64,000 bases of DNA from Bacillota bacterium (GTDB taxonomy: Bacteria > Bacillota_I > Bacilli_A > RF39 > UBA660). How positions within the stretch are numbered: the first letter of the stretch is position 1; every line of letters starts with the position of its first letter. Positions 25,917 through 34,680 of the stretch are shown here, one piece after another. Position numbers and translations under genes: made by a program. The notes under the pieces are model-generated. The model saw only the letters and a program-made list of their open reading frames with translations. It ran no database searches and had not been told where the DNA came from. The stretch is from NCBI GenBank assembly GCA_023391185.1, contig JAEWBI010000045.1, positions 1-64,000 on the forward strand, written 5' to 3'.

Positions 25917-27079
25917 TGGAAGTTTTATTTGATTTATCTATAATATTTGTTTTTGGTTTATTAATTGGGCAAGCTTTTAAAATAATAAAGTTACCAGAAG
26001 TAATTGGGTACTTAATATCTGGTATTGTTATAGGTCCTTATGTTCTTAATTTAGTTACTGCAGATAGTCTAAATAGTATGGAATTATTTTCGACAATTGC
26101 TTTATCTTTTGTATCCTTCTTAATAGGTGCTGAATTTAAATGGAAATATGTAAAAAGACTTGGTATCAAACCTTTTGTAATAGGTTTAACATGCTCAGTA
26201 TTTACCATGCTTGTTGTAACAGGATGTCTATACTTATCAGGCAATAATTTAAGTTTTTCTTTAATTATGGGTGCCATAGCGGCAGCTACAGCACCAGCTG
26301 CTATAATGATGATTGTTAAAGAGTATAAAGCAAAAGGTGAAGTAACTGATACTATGCTTAGTGTTATAGCTATTGAAGATGTTAGTTCAGTAGTCATATT
26401 TGGATTTACAATAGTAATAGCTGAATATTTAGAAGTAGGGAGTGCTACTTTATCTGGATTATTAGAGCCTTTTTCTGAAATAGGTATTTCTTTAGTTATG
26501 GGCACAGTTTTAGGTCTATTTCTAGGTATAACTGCAAAACTTTTTAAAACTAAAAATAATATTATATGTATGATACTAGTAACTGTTTTTACTGCCATAT
26601 TAATAGCGGATTACGCAGGAATATCTTCACTTCTTATGTGCATGATTACTGGAATAGTTTTTGTTAATGCATACAATAGAATATTTACAGATAAAGTGTT
26701 AGATGCAATGGATATAATATCTTCACCACTAATGATAGTATTTTTTGTAATAAGTGGTGCTAGTTTAGATTTTAAAGTCCTTCCAGAAGTAGGACTAATA
26801 GGAATAATATTTATATTATCAAGAGCATTTGGTAAAGTATTTGGTGCTTATTTAGGGGCATCATTAGGTCATAGTTCTAATAATGTGCGTAAATATTTAG
26901 GGCCAACATTACTTTCTGAAACGGGTATTGCTATTGGACTTGCTTTAGTTGCTAAAGAAACATTTCCTAATTATGGAGATACATTAATAACGATAACCAT
27001 CGCATCAAGTTTTATATTTGATATGATAGGACCATTTTTAGTTAAAATGAGTTTGAAGAAAGTTGAAGAAATAAAATAA
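25916..27079 (+). CDS. CPA2-family cation/proton antiporter
   Basis: 387 residues, about 12 membrane helices: the membrane domain of the KefB/NapA-type (PF00999) Na+ or K+/H+ antiporters. Typical blocks are LPEVIGYLISGIVIGPYVL, SFLIGAEF, AAATAPAAIMMI, VIAIEDVSSVVIF and GASLDF, followed by ETGIAIGL. The position where sodium/proton members have ND or DD reads E-D (IAIEDVSS), so ion choice is open. There is no TrkA-N or UspA tail, which fits a separate PII-like regulator encoded immediately upstream (25584). Confidence 0.85.
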   Translation: MEVLFDLSIIFVFGLLIGQAFKIIKLPEVIGYLISGIVIGPYVLNLVTADSLNSMELFSTIALSFVSFLIGAEFKWKYVKRLGIKPFVIGLTCSVFTMLVVTGCLYLSGNNLSFSLIMGAIAAATAPAAIMMIVKEYKAKGEVTDTMLSVIAIEDVSSVVIFGFTIVIAEYLEVGSATLSGLLEPFSEIGISLVMGTVLGLFLGITAKLFKTKNNIICMILVTVFTAILIADYAGISSLLMCMITGIVFVNAYNRIFTDKVLDAMDIISSPLMIVFFVISGASLDFKVLPEVGLIGIIFILSRAFGKVFGAYLGASLGHSSNNVRKYLGPTLLSETGIAIGLALVAKETFPNYGDTLITITIASSFIFDMIGPFLVKMSLKKVEEIK

Positions 27080-27098
27080 TATATATTTATTAAAAATC

Positions 27099-27127
27099 AA
27101 GTAGATAGATCTTCTATCTACTTTTCT
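27099..27127 (+). terminator. Intrinsic terminator of the PII-antiporter pair
   Basis: AAGTAGATAG/CTATCTACTT with 4-nt loop, then TTCT. Confidence 0.75.
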
Positions 27128-27134
27128 AATACCC

Positions 27135-27163
27135 TTGAAAAAAATACCTATTTATGGTATCAT
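27135..27163 (+). promoter_or_regulatory. miaB promoter
   Basis: TTGAAA (27135-27140), 17-bp spacer, TATCAT (27158-27163). Confidence 0.6.
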
Positions 27164-27179
27164 CTTTAGGTGGAAATGA

Positions 27180-28610
27180 GTGATTTATATGCAAATACCT
27201 AGTTTAAAAGAAGCACAAAAAAGAACTAGTAGAAAAATAGAGATAAAAACTGATGAGTATGTCTTAAATGACAATTTAAAAGTTTTAGGTAAAAACAAAA
27301 AATATTTCATTAAGACCTATGGGTGTCAAATGAATGAACATGATTCTGAAAATATAAAAGCAATTCTTGAAGATATGAGTTTTATAGGAACTGAAAATAT
27401 GGAAGAAGCTGACTTTATATTATTAAATACATGCGCTATTAGAGAAAATGCTCATAATAAAGTATTTGGTATGCTTGGTAGAATTAAGCATCTTAAAGAA
27501 ACAAAACCAGATATTATTACAGGTGTATGTGGTTGCATGATGCAAGAAGAAGCAGTAGTAGATGAAATAATTAAGAAATTTAAATGGATGGACGTTGTAT
27601 TTGGTACACATAATATTCATAATTTACCTAATATTTTAAATACTGCATTATCAAAAAATGCTTTAGAAGTAGAAGTACAAAGTATTGAAGGCGATGTTTT
27701 AGAGAATATCCCAGTAAAAAGGGATAGTAAGTATAAAGCATGGGTTAATATTATGTATGGATGTGATAAATTCTGTACTTATTGTATAGTACCTTATACA
27801 AGAGGAAAACAAAGAAGTAGAGAGCCTAAGTTTATATTAGATGAAGTTAAAGAACTTATTAAAGATGGTTATAAAGAAATAACTCTTTTAGGGCAAAATG
27901 TAAATGCCTATGGAAAAGATTTAGATATTAATTATACTATGTCTAATTTACTTGAAGATGTAGCTAAAACAGGTATAGCGCGTATTAGGTTTGTTACTAG
28001 TCATCCTTGGGATTTTAACGATGATATGATAGATATTATTAGTAAATATAATAATATTATGCCTTATATTCATCTTCCTCTTCAGTCTGGTTCATCTAAA
28101 ATATTAAAATTAATGGGTAGAAGATATACTAAGGAAGATTATTTAGTTTTATATGATAAACTTAAAAGAAAACTTCCACATAGTTCTATAACTACTGATA
28201 TAATTGTTGGTTTTCCTGGTGAAACAAGAGAAGATTTTGAAGAAACACTTGATGTTGTTAATAACTGTAAATTCGATTCAGCATTTACTTTTGTATTTTC
28301 GCCAAGAATAGGTACACCGGCTTGTCGTATGAAAGATGATATAACTATGACTGAAAAGAATAATAGATTATATGAATTAAATGATTTGGTAAATAAATAT
28401 GCTAAAGAGGCAAATGATAATTACAAAGACAAAATAGTACCAGTACTTTTAGAAAACTATAGTGAAAAAGATGAAACTATGCTTATGGGATATACTGATA
28501 CAATGAAACTTGTTAATGTTAAAGCTGATCCTAAATATTTAGGAGAGATAGTAAATGTTAAAATTAACGATGTTAAAACATGGAGTATGGATGGAATTAT
28601 TGTAGACTAA
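27180..28610 (+). CDS. miaB: tRNA-2-methylthio-N6-dimethylallyladenosine synthase
   Basis: 476 residues. Radical-SAM methylthiotransferase acting at A37 of tRNAs. The N-terminal UPF0004 domain has its cluster cysteines at C49 (YGCQMN), C85 (NTCAIRE) and the VCGCM region. The radical SAM triad is C195-C199-C202 in CDKFCTYCIVPYTRG. A TRAM domain ends the protein. I use GTG 27180, 6 nt after AGGTGG; the ATG at 27189 would leave a 15-nt gap. First gene of a likely operon with the membrane genes at 28625 and 29164. MiaA is not in the window. Confidence 0.93.
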   Translation: MIYMQIPSLKEAQKRTSRKIEIKTDEYVLNDNLKVLGKNKKYFIKTYGCQMNEHDSENIKAILEDMSFIGTENMEEADFILLNTCAIRENAHNKVFGMLGRIKHLKETKPDIITGVCGCMMQEEAVVDEIIKKFKWMDVVFGTHNIHNLPNILNTALSKNALEVEVQSIEGDVLENIPVKRDSKYKAWVNIMYGCDKFCTYCIVPYTRGKQRSREPKFILDEVKELIKDGYKEITLLGQNVNAYGKDLDINYTMSNLLEDVAKTGIARIRFVTSHPWDFNDDMIDIISKYNNIMPYIHLPLQSGSSKILKLMGRRYTKEDYLVLYDKLKRKLPHSSITTDIIVGFPGETREDFEETLDVVNNCKFDSAFTFVFSPRIGTPACRMKDDITMTEKNNRLYELNDLVNKYAKEANDNYKDKIVPVLLENYSEKDETMLMGYTDTMKLVNVKADPKYLGEIVNVKINDVKTWSMDGIIVD

Positions 28611-28624
28611 AAGGAGGTTATTTT

Positions 28625-29128
28625 ATGAAGAATAACAAACTAGTTTTAGCACTTATAATGGGACTTGCAATAGGTTTAACAATCGGTGCAGTTACAACAT
28701 ATTTTATTATGAAAACAGGGCAAACAAAACAAATTGAAGAATATAAGAGTGAGAATCTTACCATCACTCAAAAACTAACTTTAGAAATTAAAAAGTTAAC
28801 ACTAAAAAGTGCTACATATAATTATGTAGATGCTGTTGAAAATGCTGTATCAGTATTAAAAGAAAAAGACAGTAAGTATACAGTAAAATCAGGTATGTAT
28901 ATGCTAAAACAAACAAATTTATTAACAGAAGTTAATGAAGAAACATTAGAAGTATTACCTGATGCTGTAACAATATCTGATATTGATTTTGGAAAAGAAG
29001 GTCCAAACCTAAATAGTATGGTTTATATTAATGAAAAAGGTAAAGTTAGTGAAGCGGTATTTTATGTAGATGGTTTTCAAATCACATATGATATAGTTGG
29101 TACTAAAGTGACAGAAGTAGAGAAATAA
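28625..29128 (+). CDS. Hypothetical single-pass membrane protein
   Basis: 167 residues. A glycine-zipper-like N-terminal membrane helix (LIMGLAIGLTIGAVTTYFIM), a short coiled-coil stretch (QIEEYKSENLTITQKL) and an extracellular domain of about 110 residues rich in alternating beta and polar residues. No family recognised. ATG 28625 follows AAAGGAGG and lies 15 nt after the miaB stop, so it is cotranscribed with miaB. There is no prepilin cleavage motif. Confidence 0.65.
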   Translation: MKNNKLVLALIMGLAIGLTIGAVTTYFIMKTGQTKQIEEYKSENLTITQKLTLEIKKLTLKSATYNYVDAVENAVSVLKEKDSKYTVKSGMYMLKQTNLLTEVNEETLEVLPDAVTISDIDFGKEGPNLNSMVYINEKGKVSEAVFYVDGFQITYDIVGTKVTEVEK

Positions 29129-29163
29129 CATTATATTTAGTTAATTAAGATAGGAGAAATAAA

Positions 29164-29763
29164 ATGCATTTTTTAAGAAAAAATTCAACTAAAGCTAAAA
29201 ACATTCAAATGTTTAGAAAAAAAGAATTTAATTTAAATAAGTTTATAAATGACTATTATATGGATCAAAATAGTGCTTATATAACTGTTAAAGTTGATGA
29301 TTATAGTGATATTGTATCTAAATATTCTGTTGATAATTATGAATGGATTAATAGAGATTTTGCTGATCATTTAGAATTAATGGCATACTATATTCCAGTT
29401 GAGGAACCAATAGTAATTGAAATAACTGGTAAAAAATTCACAGATGAGCAAAAGAAAGTAATTGAAAAAGTTATTAAAACATATTTTGGTCTTAAACTTG
29501 GTGATAAAATGCTTCTTCTAAATGAGAATCGTGATAAATACTTAATTCTTTTAGTATTTGGTGTTTTAAGTTTTTTAATGTTCTACCTTTTATTTATGGA
29601 AAATATAATAGGAACAGTCCTTGAAGTTGGATCATTAGTGTTTTGGTTTATTATGTGGTCATTTGCGGATTTAGCATTCTTACAAAGAAACAATTTAAAA
29701 ATTGATAAACTGGAAGCTGGGCAGTTGTCGTCTGCAAAAGTGGCATTTTTAGATCAAGATTAA
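29164..29763 (+). CDS. Hypothetical two-helix membrane protein
   Basis: 199 residues. About 120 mostly polar residues come first (YITVKVDDYSDIV, ITGKKFTDEQKKVIEK), then two adjacent membrane helices (about 122-163) and a short charged tail. No signal peptide, so the N-terminal domain is probably cytosolic. No family recognised. RBS ATAGGAGAAA. Likely the end of the miaB operon. Confidence 0.6.
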   Translation: MHFLRKNSTKAKNIQMFRKKEFNLNKFINDYYMDQNSAYITVKVDDYSDIVSKYSVDNYEWINRDFADHLELMAYYIPVEEPIVIEITGKKFTDEQKKVIEKVIKTYFGLKLGDKMLLLNENRDKYLILLVFGVLSFLMFYLLFMENIIGTVLEVGSLVFWFIMWSFADLAFLQRNNLKIDKLEAGQLSSAKVAFLDQD

Positions 29764-29893
29764 AAGGAAATATTTATTTTCTTTTTTTGTTGTAGATCTT
29801 TGACAAGATTTCAATTTATACTTTTACTTTTAACAAGCAAAATGATGGTTCATACACTTTATATAGTATAAAAAAAGAATCATAAATATAGAG

Positions 29894-29930
29894 TCTTGGA
29901 TTTAATAGATAAAATCCAAGATTTTTATTT
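29894..29930 (+). terminator. Hairpin with T run in the 29764-29980 gap
   Basis: TCTTGGATTT/AAATCCAAGA with an 8-nt loop and T-rich tail. The gap holds this, a weak AAAGGAAAT/ATTTTCTTTT hairpin at 29764-29786 and the promoter of the next gene. I see no small ORF with an RBS in it. Confidence 0.6.
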
Positions 29931-29955
29931 TGGGTAGATTAAATTATTTTATATG

Positions 29956-29964
29956 TGTTATAAT
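29956..29964 (+). promoter_or_regulatory. Extended -10 of prepilin 29981
   Basis: TGTTATAAT. The transcript would start about 10 nt before the AGGTGATAGT-ATG. Confidence 0.55.
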
Positions 29965-29980
29965 TATACTAGGTGATAGT

Positions 29981-32566
29981 ATGAGAGAGAATAAAGGTTT
30001 TACTCTAGTAGAAATGCTAGGGGTACTTATTATATTGATAGTGGTATTTATGATAATGTTCCCTTCACTTACTAAAATAATAAAAGATACTAATGATAAA
30101 ATAGATAATGCTACAATAACGGTTATAGAAGATGCGACAACTGATTTTTTATTAGAAAAAAATGATATATATCCTAAGAATGATGATTATACTTATTGTA
30201 TAACTATTGAACAACTTATTGATAATGGAAATTTAACTAATAAAGAGATATCATCTTTAGATGATACAGATAAGTTTGTTAAAACAACTTTTGAAAATGG
30301 AAAAAGTGTATATGTTTTAACTGATACATGTACAGTTTCAAAACCTAATATTGAGTTTGCACTTATTGGTAATAACAATATGTCTTTTGAAGTCGGGGTA
30401 GGAGGACAATATGTTGAACCTGGTGCAAATGCTAAAAATAAGGCTGGGGAAGTAGTAAGTTATGTAACAGAAATTATTAATAAAAATAAGGTGACAGTTG
30501 CATATGTTGATACCACTAAAATAGGTGTTTATACTGTAAAATATATTGCAACAATAGATGGAAAAGATTATGCGATTGAAAGAATAGTCAAGGTAATTGA
30601 TACGACTTCGCCAACCATTACAGTAAATCCAACTACTGAAACTATATCTGTTACAAATAAAACATATAATGTTCTAAGTGGAGTGACCTCATCAGATAAT
30701 AGTGGTGTATCTCCAAAAATAACAGCTAGTACTAATTTAAGTTTAGGACAAACTGGAAATTATACTATAACATACACAGCTATAGATTCTAGTGGTAATA
30801 AAACAACAGCAAAAAGAACCGTTATAATTTCTAGTGGATCACTTGTTAGTATATCAATAGGAGTAACTAGTGTAACACATGAAATAAATTCTGGGGTTTA
30901 TGTTGATCCAGCAGTTAATGCACAAGATATATCAGGTAATGATTTAACATTACAAATTGTTAAAACAATAAGAAAAAATGGTAATATTGTTAGTAGTGTT
31001 GATGTTGATAAGATAGAAAAATACTATATAACATATAGTATTACTAGAGAAAATGTAACATATAGTGAGACAAGGACTGTCAATATAGTCGATACCACTA
31101 AGCCAGTTATAACAGGTGCAGGTGACACTAACATATATGTTACAGATAATACTTACAATGTTATGGCTGGAGTATCAGTAACAGATAATAGCGGCGAGAT
31201 TATTACAATTAATACTGTATCTAATTTAACATTGGGTATTGTTGGCAGTTACAGTGTAACTTATACAGCGACAGACTCATCAGGTAATACAGCAACAGTT
31301 ATAAGAATAATAAATGTTTTAGATAATATTTTACCAACTATAGCTTTTAGTAGGAACGGAACTGGTGAATATTTTAAAAATAGTAGTACAATAGTGACAG
31401 TTAGTGATAATGTTGCGGTGAATGCAAGTAGTTTAAAATATTTATGGAGTACAAGTACTAGCACTCCTTCTGAATCTTCATTTGTAACATCCTTTTCAAA
31501 TGGTGGAACAATTAATACACCAACAGAAGTAACAGGAATTTATTATTTATGGGTTTTAGGAAAAGATAGTAGTGGAAATATGAAAATTACAAGTAGTGGT
31601 GCCTTTTATGTTGATAATACTGCCCCTGCGATTACTTTGAATGGCTCAAATTCAATTTCAATTTATGTTAATACAGCTTATAATGAATTAGGTGCAAATG
31701 CAACTGATGCACATAGTGGTATTAGTGGAAACATAATGATAACGGGAACAGTAAATACATCTTCACCAGGAGTTTATTCATTAACATATAGAGCAATTGA
31801 TTGGGCTGGAAATTATTCTGCTCAATTAACTAGAACTGTAACAGTAAAACCTTATACAGTATATGCAAATGGTACAGCAGTATATTTTAATCCAGTAAGT
31901 GGAGCAAAATGTACATCGGGTGAAGCAGTAAGTACAACCGGTACTAAAACAGGATGTATGAAATGGTTCGCATTTATTGATGGCGGCTCAACAACTAGTA
32001 CTATTAATTTAATCTTAGATCATAATACATCCGCATCAGTAGCTTGGAATTCATCAGGATATAATACAAGTGGTCCAAGCAATGTTACGACACAGCTTAA
32101 AACAGATACTAGTTCTTGGGCAGGAGTACCTACAAGAACTGACAATTATGTATTAAGCAACGGAACAGCGAGTTATACAATAAATTACAGCACATATAAA
32201 GCTAGATTAATAAAGGCAAGTGAAATAGCAACCATTACGGGCAATGCTGCTTTTGTTGAGACGACATCAACTTCTTCAAGTTACTTTTATTTAGATAGTA
32301 ATAATCAAACACAAACAGCAACCACAACAGGTGCTAGTAGATTTGCATGGTTATTTAATTATACTAAGGATTGTACTGGATATGGATGTAGTATTGCTGA
32401 TGCTAGTGTCTGGGGTTATTGGACTTCTACTGCTGTTGCTAGTAATAACACCTATGCTTGGCGCGTTTCTTGTTATGGCAGATTTGACTTTGACAACAAA
32501 GGAGTTAGTGCCAGTTATTCTGGTGTACGTCCTGTTATAACAATATCAAAAGTATTACTAGATTAA
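29981..32566 (+). CDS. Giant prepilin-like adhesin: pilin helix, Ig-like repeats, lectin-like C-terminus
   Basis: 861 residues. Leader MRENKG|FTLVEMLGVLI carries the PilD cleavage motif and pilin helix (about 7-28). Several beta-sandwich repeats of 70-80 residues follow (about 130-620), of DUF5011/HYR-like Ig type. Each ends in patterns such as GxYxxTYxAxDxSGN followed by a TVxVxD linker. The last 230 residues (from NGTAVYFNPV) match the C-terminus of the prepilin at 11240 almost throughout, except for a divergent stretch just before the closing GVRPVITISK. This layout suggests a long stalked tip adhesin mounted on a type IV pilus. ATG 29981 follows AGGTGATAGT. Confidence 0.78.
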   Translation: MRENKGFTLVEMLGVLIILIVVFMIMFPSLTKIIKDTNDKIDNATITVIEDATTDFLLEKNDIYPKNDDYTYCITIEQLIDNGNLTNKEISSLDDTDKFVKTTFENGKSVYVLTDTCTVSKPNIEFALIGNNNMSFEVGVGGQYVEPGANAKNKAGEVVSYVTEIINKNKVTVAYVDTTKIGVYTVKYIATIDGKDYAIERIVKVIDTTSPTITVNPTTETISVTNKTYNVLSGVTSSDNSGVSPKITASTNLSLGQTGNYTITYTAIDSSGNKTTAKRTVIISSGSLVSISIGVTSVTHEINSGVYVDPAVNAQDISGNDLTLQIVKTIRKNGNIVSSVDVDKIEKYYITYSITRENVTYSETRTVNIVDTTKPVITGAGDTNIYVTDNTYNVMAGVSVTDNSGEIITINTVSNLTLGIVGSYSVTYTATDSSGNTATVIRIINVLDNILPTIAFSRNGTGEYFKNSSTIVTVSDNVAVNASSLKYLWSTSTSTPSESSFVTSFSNGGTINTPTEVTGIYYLWVLGKDSSGNMKITSSGAFYVDNTAPAITLNGSNSISIYVNTAYNELGANATDAHSGISGNIMITGTVNTSSPGVYSLTYRAIDWAGNYSAQLTRTVTVKPYTVYANGTAVYFNPVSGAKCTSGEAVSTTGTKTGCMKWFAFIDGGSTTSTINLILDHNTSASVAWNSSGYNTSGPSNVTTQLKTDTSSWAGVPTRTDNYVLSNGTASYTINYSTYKARLIKASEIATITGNAAFVETTSTSSSYFYLDSNNQTQTATTTGASRFAWLFNYTKDCTGYGCSIADASVWGYWTSTAVASNNTYAWRVSCYGRFDFDNKGVSASYSGVRPVITISKVLLD

Positions 32567-32598
32567 AATAAAAAGTAAAATTTTCAAAGTAATAAACT

Positions 32599-32636
32599 AA
32601 AAGTAGACATATCAAATAAGATATAGTCTACTTTTT
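32599..32636. terminator. Bidirectional terminator between prepilin 29981 and the flippase gene
   Basis: AAAAGTAGAC-TATC/GATA-GTCTACTTTTT between convergent genes. Confidence 0.75.
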
Positions 32637-32698
32637 GTATAGCTTTAAATTATTAATAAGAACTTTTGAAGAACCTGTTTATAATATTAGTAATTTAT

Positions 32699-33988
32699 TT
32701 ATTTTTTTATTTTCTTTACATTCCATAAATCATAACATGTAACAAAGATAATACCAAAGATGATTGATATAACAAGACCCCACATACCTATTCTAAATGT
32801 TGTAAATAGAGCTAGTGCAGAAGTTTTTATAATAATGCCTATCAATGTTCCATACATGCTTATTTTTGCTTTTCCCATGGCTTGTAAACTCGCTGAAAGG
32901 GGGGATTGAATATATTGCAGTAAAAATACAGGAGCAAGAATTTTTACATAGTTTATACCTTCGTCAGTATTATAAATAAATTTTAGAAAGAATTCTGGAT
33001 AATTAAATAATACTACTGTTACAGGAATACCAACAATTAATGAGAAAAAGATTGCTTGTTTAATTTTTCTTCTAACATTAATCATATCTTTACAGACATA
33101 ACTTTTAGAGATTACAGGTATTAAAGCCTGACTAATAGCCATTGTAAAAAAAGAAGGTAAAAGAAGCATAGGTAAAACATAACCATTTATTACCCCATAC
33201 TCTCTTGTTATAAAAGAACTACTATAACTTAAACTTAATAATATATTAGTAAGAATTATTGGTTCAAAAAAATAACCTATATTTCCAATTAATCTACTTA
33301 TAGTAGTGGGTATACTTATACTAAATACACTGGACAAATTATTTTTATTTGGTATTAAATCGTTCTTTTGTATTTTAAAGTTCTTTGGCAGAAAGAAGAA
33401 TAAAATGAGAATAGATGTAAGTTCGCTTACAACATTTGAAAGTATTATAAATGCAATCGCATAGTCTAGTCCCTTTAATAAAAAAACTGGAACTCCTAGA
33501 AAAATAATAATTAATCTAACTACATCTTCAACTATGTTTGATATAACATGAGGGAACATTCTTTGTTTACCAAAAAAGTAACCCCTAAGAATACTTGATA
33601 TACTTATAAATGGTAAAACAAACCCAATGCAAATAAGACCATATCTAGTATTGCTTTCATGTAGTAAATTATTTGATATAAAGCTACTAGAAATTATTAA
33701 TATAAATATAATAATTAGATTTAAGATTAATGATATAGGAATAGTAGTAAAAACTAAATTCTTATTATTTTTAGTTTCTTCAGCTACTAATTTTGATATG
33801 GCAACAGGAAACCCTAATTGAGCAAATGCTATAAGTAAGCTGAAAGTAGGCATAATAAGCATATAAGTTCCTATACCCTCAGTGCCTAAAATTCTAGTCA
33901 TGACTATTTTTATTATCATACCTAGTATTTTAGTAACAAGTCCTCCAATTAGTAATATAAATGTTGATTTAATAAATTTATTTTTCAT
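32699..33988 (-). CDS. MOP-superfamily lipid-linked oligosaccharide flippase (SpoVB/MurJ-like)
   Basis: 429 residues, about 12 membrane helices. Family blocks include LIGGLVTKILGMIIKIVMTR, GIGTYMLIMPTFSLL, LGFPVAISKLVAEE and SSILRGYFFGKQRM. It is shorter than SpoVB (about 520) and seems to lack the last one or two helices. Such proteins flip lipid-linked wall precursors. spoVB sits near tgt in Bacillus, so SpoVB-type is the better name than Wzx, although the substrate is unproven. On the minus strand AAGGTGA precedes the ATG. Confidence 0.8.
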   Translation of the reverse strand: MKNKFIKSTFILLIGGLVTKILGMIIKIVMTRILGTEGIGTYMLIMPTFSLLIAFAQLGFPVAISKLVAEETKNNKNLVFTTIPISLILNLIIIFILIISSSFISNNLLHESNTRYGLICIGFVLPFISISSILRGYFFGKQRMFPHVISNIVEDVVRLIIIFLGVPVFLLKGLDYAIAFIILSNVVSELTSILILFFFLPKNFKIQKNDLIPNKNNLSSVFSISIPTTISRLIGNIGYFFEPIILTNILLSLSYSSSFITREYGVINGYVLPMLLLPSFFTMAISQALIPVISKSYVCKDMINVRRKIKQAIFFSLIVGIPVTVVLFNYPEFFLKFIYNTDEGINYVKILAPVFLLQYIQSPLSASLQAMGKAKISMYGTLIGIIIKTSALALFTTFRIGMWGLVISIIFGIIFVTCYDLWNVKKIKK

Positions 33989-34102
33989 GATTCACCTTAG
34001 TTATTTATATGCTTGTCAGCCTATATTTATGGTTATATAATTTAATTTGCATATATAAAAAGTAATGAGTATCATATGTAAAAAATAGATTATATTAAAA
34101 AA

Positions 34103-34119
34103 TGTACACCAAAAGTACA
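34103..34119. repeat. Short inverted repeat in the 33989-34204 gap
   Basis: TGTAC/GTACA around a 7-nt centre. The gap also holds a TTGTTT...TAAAAT-like promoter for the prepilin at 34205. Nothing else is supportable. Confidence 0.3.
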
Positions 34120-34204
34120 TAATTCTAAAAAAGATATTGTTTTTTTATTTTTTGATAGTAAAATGTAATTAGAGTTTAATACATTATAGAAAATGGTGAG
34201 TGTA

Positions 34205-34618
34205 ATGAAAGATAGTAAGGGCTTCGGATTAGTAGAGTTAATGATTGTACTTGCGATAGTTGTTTTTATACTAGATATAAGTATTCCAAAAGTCCAATCA
34301 TATATTAGTAATAAAAAAGAACATGAAGATAATAGTGCTGTTTTAGAAGTAGCAGTATATAATGTAAAAACATATATTAACGAACTTAATAAAAGTTTGA
34401 TTTTGGATCTTAAAGATAGTGGAAGCTATTATGTTTCCGATATGAAAGTTACAATTAAGGGGACGCTTCCTAGTGGTGATAGTTGGATTGTTATTGATGA
34501 TAACAAAGTTATTCAGGGTTTGTTTAAACAACCTTGTGGTAAAAGTTATGCATATATTAGTTATGATGGAGAACAATACGAGATATTAGAGGATGCAGAG
34601 TTAACAGTTAAACCATAA
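34205..34618 (+). CDS. Small type IV prepilin-like protein
   Basis: 137 residues, the size of a major pilin or ComGC-type pseudopilin. Leader MKDSKG|FGLVELMIVLAIVV with Glu at position +5 and a long hydrophobic helix. The C-terminal domain is compact and beta-rich, with one Cys (QPCGKSYAYISYDG). ATG 34205 follows GGTGAG; an in-frame ATG at 34193 overlaps that site. It has no adhesin-like extension, unlike the other four prepilins in the window, so it is the best candidate for a shaft subunit (inference). Confidence 0.72.
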   Translation: MKDSKGFGLVELMIVLAIVVFILDISIPKVQSYISNKKEHEDNSAVLEVAVYNVKTYINELNKSLILDLKDSGSYYVSDMKVTIKGTLPSGDSWIVIDDNKVIQGLFKQPCGKSYAYISYDGEQYEILEDAELTVKP

Positions 34619-34680
34619 AAAAATTATATAAATAGTTAGTGTATTTATATATAAAGTATTAAGAATTAAGAGGTGTTTTT

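Noticed and set aside
26038..26598. 186-codon reverse-strand reading frame inside the antiporter gene
   Set aside because: No RBS, and it lies wholly inside a well-supported gene; a shadow frame. The same holds for reverse frames at 7187-7474, 18064-18288 and 55152-55520.
31858..32566. Asserting a diversity-generating retroelement
   Set aside because: No reverse transcriptase, accessory gene or template repeat is visible in the window; kept only as a hint.
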